A stretch of DNA of 6,344 nt from Prevotellaceae bacterium (lineage in GTDB: Bacteria > Bacteroidota > Bacteroidia > Bacteroidales > UBA932), in NCBI GenBank assembly GCA_031288885.1, contig JAITQP010000128.1:1-6344 (forward strand), in the 5' to 3' direction. A program made the position numbers and the translations under genes. Shown here piece after piece: positions 5,279 through 6,344 of the stretch (the first letter of the stretch is position 1; every line of letters starts with the position of its first letter). The notes beneath the pieces are model-generated. The model worked only from the letters and a program-made list of their open reading frames with translations, was not told where the DNA came from and searched no databases.

Positions 5279-5621
5279 AGAGTATAGCCAACCACCCAAG
5301 GACGCAAGCGATGCGTACGGTACGGCCACGCCCCAGAAGCTGTTGGTGGCACACAACCTCGGCAGCGGCTTGATGAGTTGCTACGTTATGACCATCATAC
5401 CTGCAAAGGAGTGTGCTGCGAAAAACGCTACGGCAGCAGCAAAGTTATTCTACAAAGACAGCTGCGCCAATTTTAGCGGGGCTGTTGTTTACAACACCTT
5501 AACGAACAGCACCGTCTGCATAGAGCGGTATCGTCAGGGCAAGAAATATGCCAGCGCCTCGATGTTCAACAGCGAAGATTGCTTAGGTAGTGGGCTGTAC
5601 AACATAATTATACTGCAATGA
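5133..5621 (+). CDS. Unrecognised 3' part of the frameshifted lipoprotein gene
   Basis: This frame opens after a stop at 5073-5075, and its first ATG is at 5133. The residues before about 5201 (basic, with several Cys and Pro) look unlike a real protein, whereas from AALGSTVSVGVPIVTDITYYGFFPKEY onward the sequence is convincing. The credible part is therefore about 5205-5618, read as a continuation of the lipoprotein frame. It carries five cysteines (SCYV, KECAAK, DSCANF, TVCIER, EDCLGS), several Asn-Ser/Thr patches and a strand-rich end (LGSGLYNIIILQ), as expected of an exported domain. I do not recognise the family. Its TGA overlaps the next start as ATGA (5618-5621). This supports it as the real end of the upstream gene. 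If translated alone from 5133, the protein would be cytoplasmic and its first 24 residues doubtful. Confidence 0.5.
   Translation: MLLSKGKSTKNTPICPCLLPIRSFAALGSTVSVGVPIVTDITYYGFFPKEYSQPPKDASDAYGTATPQKLLVAHNLGSGLMSCYVMTIIPAKECAAKNATAAAKLFYKDSCANFSGAVVYNTLTNSTVCIERYRQGKKYASASMFNSEDCLGSGLYNIIILQ
5201..5204 (+). other. Probable frameshift site (TTTT run)
   Basis: Removing one T turns CAG TTT TGC GGC into CAG TTT GCG GCG and joins NLPLLITNTQF to AALGSTVSVGVPIVTD in one open frame from 4913 to 5621. Protein-like sequence switches frame exactly at this run. It may be a true mutation, a slippage or phase-variable site, or a sequencing error. Confidence 0.6.
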
Positions 5622-6295
5622 AAACGCTAAACACACTGCTGCTATGCAGCGCCATATTTTTTCCCCTAAACAGCGTAGCGCAAGAATACTACGCACCGGG
5701 AAAGGTAATTAACGGTAACGGTTTTACCTACGTATGCTCAGATCAATATGAGAGTACCATACTCTTATACAACAAGAATAACGTGTTTACCGGTGAGCCG
5801 CAAAGAAAAAAAGACGGTTCATTAGTTGGTCTCGACGAAATAAGACCATATAAAAGAACGCCGGAGTTGGCTACGAAAATATTTAAGGCCATTTCTTCCT
5901 GCCTCACGCCTACCGATAGGGTAACAGTGGCAGGAGAGTTGCTATTATTAGCCATGTACATCGACTCTAACACCGGAAAAATTACGGAGATAGACTACAA
6001 CTTTTTTCTACATGAGAACGCGTGGTCTCGGCTGGCGCCGGAAAAATTTTACTTGATAGAGCAGTCGCTCAAGCAAAATGTAACATTCGAAATCCTGCCG
6101 GACGGCAAGGGGTTGAACTATAACCTTTGTGGAACGCCGGTAAAGGTACCCAACTGCGGATTTTTGACGCCCCACCTTACCGACTCAACCAAATTTTATG
6201 AGGTGAATAATGGCGTGGAAATTTTACATACTTGCCCGACAGGGCTATACTTCAACGTCAAAAAGTGCACGTGCACGTGGTCGTGGGATCTTTAG
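5618..6295 (+). CDS. Secreted protein with DUF5043-like body and peritrophin/CBM14-like C-terminus
   Basis: The 225-residue product starts with a clear signal peptide (MKTLNTLLLCSAIFFPLNSVA, likely cut after A21), so it is exported. There is no lipobox. The segment YYAPGKVINGNGFTYVC (24-40), LLYNKNNVFT (49-58), MYIDSNTGKITEIDYNF (113-129) and the GLNYNL end (165-170) resemble DUF5043 proteins of Bacteroidales as I remember them. Residues 180-219 follow a chitin-binding peritrophin-A pattern: C180, then STKFYEVNNG, C206-PTGLYFN, and C217/C219; the central cysteine pair of the classical six-cysteine module is missing. Carbohydrate binding is therefore only a suggestion. It overlaps the upstream frame by ATGA and forms an operon with the lipoprotein. 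Composition is more A/T-rich than in hldD or mqnD. The TAG stop is followed by 49 bases with no recognisable feature. Confidence 0.75.
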   Translation: MKTLNTLLLCSAIFFPLNSVAQEYYAPGKVINGNGFTYVCSDQYESTILLYNKNNVFTGEPQRKKDGSLVGLDEIRPYKRTPELATKIFKAISSCLTPTDRVTVAGELLLLAMYIDSNTGKITEIDYNFFLHENAWSRLAPEKFYLIEQSLKQNVTFEILPDGKGLNYNLCGTPVKVPNCGFLTPHLTDSTKFYEVNNGVEILHTCPTGLYFNVKKCTCTWSWDL

Positions 6296-6344
6296 CGAGG
6301 CAAGTGCGAAAAGTCTTGCGCCGGCAGTCGAAAAATTACGTTGC

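Noticed and set aside
6265..6276. Tandem GTGCAC GTGCAC, also a palindrome
   Set aside because: It is explained by the coding sequence for KCTCTW in the C-terminal cysteine motif, with only two units.
1..6344. CRISPR arrays, tRNA or rRNA genes, insertion sequences, attachment sites
   Set aside because: I looked on both strands and saw no regularly spaced repeats, no tRNA-like cloverleaf sequence, no transposase or integrase, and no terminal inverted repeats.

Overview
This window looks like a piece of a Bacteroidota (probably Bacteroidales-like) chromosome. The grounds are promoter elements of the Bacteroidota type (TTG, about 20 bases, TAnnTTTG), start codons without clear Shine-Dalgarno sequences, A/T-rich spacers between genes, a Bacteroidota-style lipoprotein with acidic residues right after the lipid cysteine, and two secreted or lipoprotein products resembling families I associate with Bacteroidales. 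A gene for MqnD suggests that menaquinone is made by the futalosine route, unlike the classical route of Bacteroides itself. No genus is claimed.

Positions 1-231 (+) hold the 3' end of a DUF2752-type small membrane protein. Its stop codon overlaps the stop codon of the convergent gene thiL.

Positions 228-4739 are one long block of minus-strand genes, read from right to left: mqnD (menaquinone), hldD (heptose precursor for LPS), two tandem paralogous small antitoxin-like genes, a PIN-domain VapC-type toxin, a DEDDy 3'-5' exonuclease with a proline-rich and basic tail, and thiL (last step of thiamine diphosphate synthesis). Spacings are short: 39 bp between mqnD and hldD, 64 bp before the toxin-antitoxin cassette, 46 bp after it, and a 4-bp ATGA overlap between the exonuclease gene and thiL. 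The toxin-antitoxin cassette has its own good promoter and visibly lower GC than the housekeeping genes on either side, so it is probably an acquired insert.

Positions 4740-4912 are a divergent intergenic region with a strong minus-strand promoter for mqnD and a probable plus-strand promoter. The two would give transcripts with overlapping, complementary 5' ends.

Positions 4913-6295 (+) form a two-gene unit for exported proteins: a lipoprotein whose reading frame appears broken by one extra T in a TTTT run at 5201-5204, then, coupled by ATGA, a secreted protein with a DUF5043-like body and a C-terminal peritrophin/CBM14-like cysteine motif. The last 49 bases show nothing recognisable.

I did not find a clearly new system. 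The points most worth following are the antitoxin-antitoxin-toxin cassette made by a 246-bp tandem duplication, and the broken, mosaic lipoprotein next to the putative chitin-binding-like secreted protein.
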